A stretch of DNA of 64,000 nt from contig NZ_CP113116.1 of the NCBI RefSeq assembly GCF_026625985.1, positions 2,480,001 to 2,544,000 of the forward strand. Direction: 5' to 3'. This document shows, piece after piece, positions 63,984-64,000 of this stretch. The DNA comes from Mycobacterium sp. Aquia_213 (GTDB lineage Bacteria; Actinomycetota; Actinomycetes; Mycobacteriales; Mycobacteriaceae). Below the pieces are notes generated by a model. It did no database searches. It was not told the origin of the DNA and saw nothing but the letters and a program-made list of their open reading frames with translations. The position numbers and the translations under genes are program-made. Each line of letters begins with the position of its first letter. Position 1 is the stretch's first letter.

Positions 63984-64000
63984 TCCCGGGAAACACACCG

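Overview
The window is chromosomal DNA of a Mycobacterium, most likely a non-tuberculous species. It is GC-rich, and it carries a run of genes whose order matches the M. tuberculosis segment from cobN (Rv2062c) down to Rv2037c: cobN, Rv2061c, Rv2054, fxsA, Rv2052c, lnt/ppm1, rbpA, a small Rv2049c-position gene, pks12, Rv2047c, lppI, lipT, pncA, Rv2042c and the Rv2041c-Rv2038c sugar ABC transporter with Rv2037c. It is not M. tuberculosis itself: lnt and ppm1 are separate overlapping genes, the ribosomal-protein/ABC block that sits between Rv2061c and Rv2054 in H37Rv is absent, and about 18 kb of accessory DNA lies between the Rv2047c homologue and lppI.

Left core (1-24537): the 3' end of cobN, an F420/FMN split-barrel protein, a DJ-1/PfpI protein, a dienelactone hydrolase, fxsA, an amidohydrolase, lnt and ppm1 (lipoprotein N-acylation and polyprenyl-phosphomannose synthesis), rbpA with a SigR/SigH-like promoter, then the bimodular 4161-residue mycoketide synthase pks12 followed by a fusion of an SDR epimerase to a PEP-utilising mobile domain.

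Accessory island (24534-42545): a leftward run of eleven intact genes (33331 to 24708) encodes two related polytopic membrane proteins, two micro-proteins of 42 and 34 residues and a 146-residue one-helix protein, a NorQ/CbbQ-like AAA+ ATPase with a NorD-like VWA partner, two cytochromes P450, a VOC protein and a DapB-like oxidoreductase. The run ends in a deletion-scarred second DapB-like gene. Rightward of a divergent promoter lie a DapB-like oxidoreductase, a TetR gene (reverse), an SDR, another DapB-like protein, a mycofactocin-type SDR, a second TetR gene (reverse), a tandem P450 pair and an MFE-type SDR. Three near-identical 14-bp palindromes at the promoters suggest that one TetR regulator controls the module. 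The set looks like an oxidative catabolic or biosynthetic pathway with an AAA+/VWA-matured membrane enzyme; its substrate cannot be read from sequence, and this is the best candidate for an undescribed system here.

Right core (42546-64000): lppI, lipT, a kinase-like/lipocalin-like fusion, gluconokinase, a DoxX protein with a repeat tail, pncA, an Rv2042c homologue, a Ser-rich lipoprotein, a DoxX-like protein next to an ECF sigma factor with an NTF2-like tail, a four-gene sugar ABC importer plus patatin-like protein, DUF3349 and DUF3097 proteins, a small membrane protein, the iron-uptake operon efeUOB behind an IdeR-like box, and an OsmC protein. No tRNA, rRNA, CRISPR array or insertion sequence was recognised.
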